The translations under genes and the position numbers were made by a program. The notes beneath the pieces are model-generated. The model was given only the letters and a program-made list of their open reading frames with translations, did no database searches and was not told where the DNA came from. Positions 13,742 through 13,879 of a stretch of 13,879 nucleotides of DNA are shown here, piece after piece. Numbering within the stretch: the first letter of the stretch is position 1; each line of letters starts with the position of its first letter. Source of the DNA: JAKZSU01 sp047517485 (lineage in GTDB: Bacteria > Pseudomonadota > Alphaproteobacteria > UBA7887); assembly GCA_047517485.1 (NCBI GenBank), contig JAKZSU010000238.1, forward strand, positions 1-13,879, given 5' to 3'.

Positions 13742-13879
13742 CTAACAGATGGACCCCATACGATCCGCATTCCCGGTTTCTCGATAGGAGAGCGCCCGCC
13801 GACGATGTGGGGGCATCGTCAAGGGCGCTTGACGCCGCGAGAAACCGGGAATGCGGATCGTATGGGGTCCATCTGTTAG
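13742..13879. repeat. 138-bp element with perfect 42-bp inverted arms
   Basis: The arms 13742-13783 and 13838-13879 are exactly complementary over 42 bp; each begins CTAACAGATGG read inwards. The 54-bp centre contains further hairpins: AGCGCCC (13791-13797) with GGGCGCT (13823-13829), and inside it GACGATG (13801-13807) with CATCGTC (13814-13820) around a TGGGGG loop. A different, competing hairpin is CGTCAAG (13817-13823) with CTTGACG (13828-13834). No transposase frame fits. The element ends at the very last base of the window, so its true right boundary and any target duplication cannot be seen. It has no sequence in common with the element at 147-413. It could be a MITE, a repeated intergenic palindrome or an artefact of assembly at a contig end. 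Confidence 0.8.

Noticed and set aside
13735..13879. Frame starting ATG at 13735 and open to the window end
   Set aside because: It lies wholly within the inverted repeat, is not like the expected SMC N-terminus and has no ribosome site.

Overview
The window looks like chromosome from a GC-rich alphaproteobacterium, probably Rhodospirillales-like; the family is not fixed by the sequence. The strongest pointers are a CcrM-type cell-cycle GANTC methyltransferase, the order rnhB - ccrM - mutY (opposite strand) - dciA/DUF721 - DsbA-like, and an alphaproteobacterial form of family 4 uracil-DNA glycosylase with Trp where the Fe-S Cys of the 'KCRPP' motif normally sits. All twelve assigned genes look intact. 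The thirteenth is a short conserved-looking hypothetical gene. I see no tRNA, rRNA, CRISPR array or transposase gene.

Layout. 1-146 has no supported gene. 147-413 is a non-coding, MITE-like palindromic element. It has imperfect 35-bp terminal inverted repeats and two long internal hairpins, and its right tip carries the stop codon of ispE. 410-3112 (minus strand) is a two-gene unit: a TPR lipoprotein followed by ispE (isoprenoid precursor synthesis). 3113-3358 is the divergent intergenic region. 3359-7023 (plus) holds a 63-residue protein, a family 4 uracil-DNA glycosylase, a periplasmic soluble lytic transglycosylase and MoaB. 7020-8300 (minus) holds two small glycosyltransferase-like genes of the TIGR04282/TIGR04283 pair. 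8407-11347 (plus) holds a PA0069-family radical SAM protein, RNase HII and CcrM. 11344-12414 (minus) is mutY. 12477-13656 (plus) is a DciA-type helicase-loader protein and a secreted DsbA-like thiol oxidoreductase. 13657-13879 holds a promoter-like sequence and a 138-bp element with perfect 42-bp inverted arms that ends exactly at the window edge.

How the genes fit together. The right half is dominated by genome maintenance and cell-cycle functions: removal of RNA from DNA (RNase HII), GANTC methylation (CcrM), repair of 8-oxoG:A mispairs (MutY), helicase loading (DciA), and further left uracil excision. The left half is house-keeping: isoprenoids, molybdenum cofactor and peptidoglycan turnover. 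The most notable non-coding signals are a cluster of four GANTC sites, one of each variant, in the 63 bp between rnhB and ccrM (a probable autoregulatory switch), the two different structured palindromic elements near the window ends, and several start codons that sit 6-7 nt after a -10-like hexamer, suggesting leaderless mRNAs. I did not find a clearly new multi-gene system. The best candidates for something undescribed are the two palindromic elements and the orphan glycosyltransferase pair.
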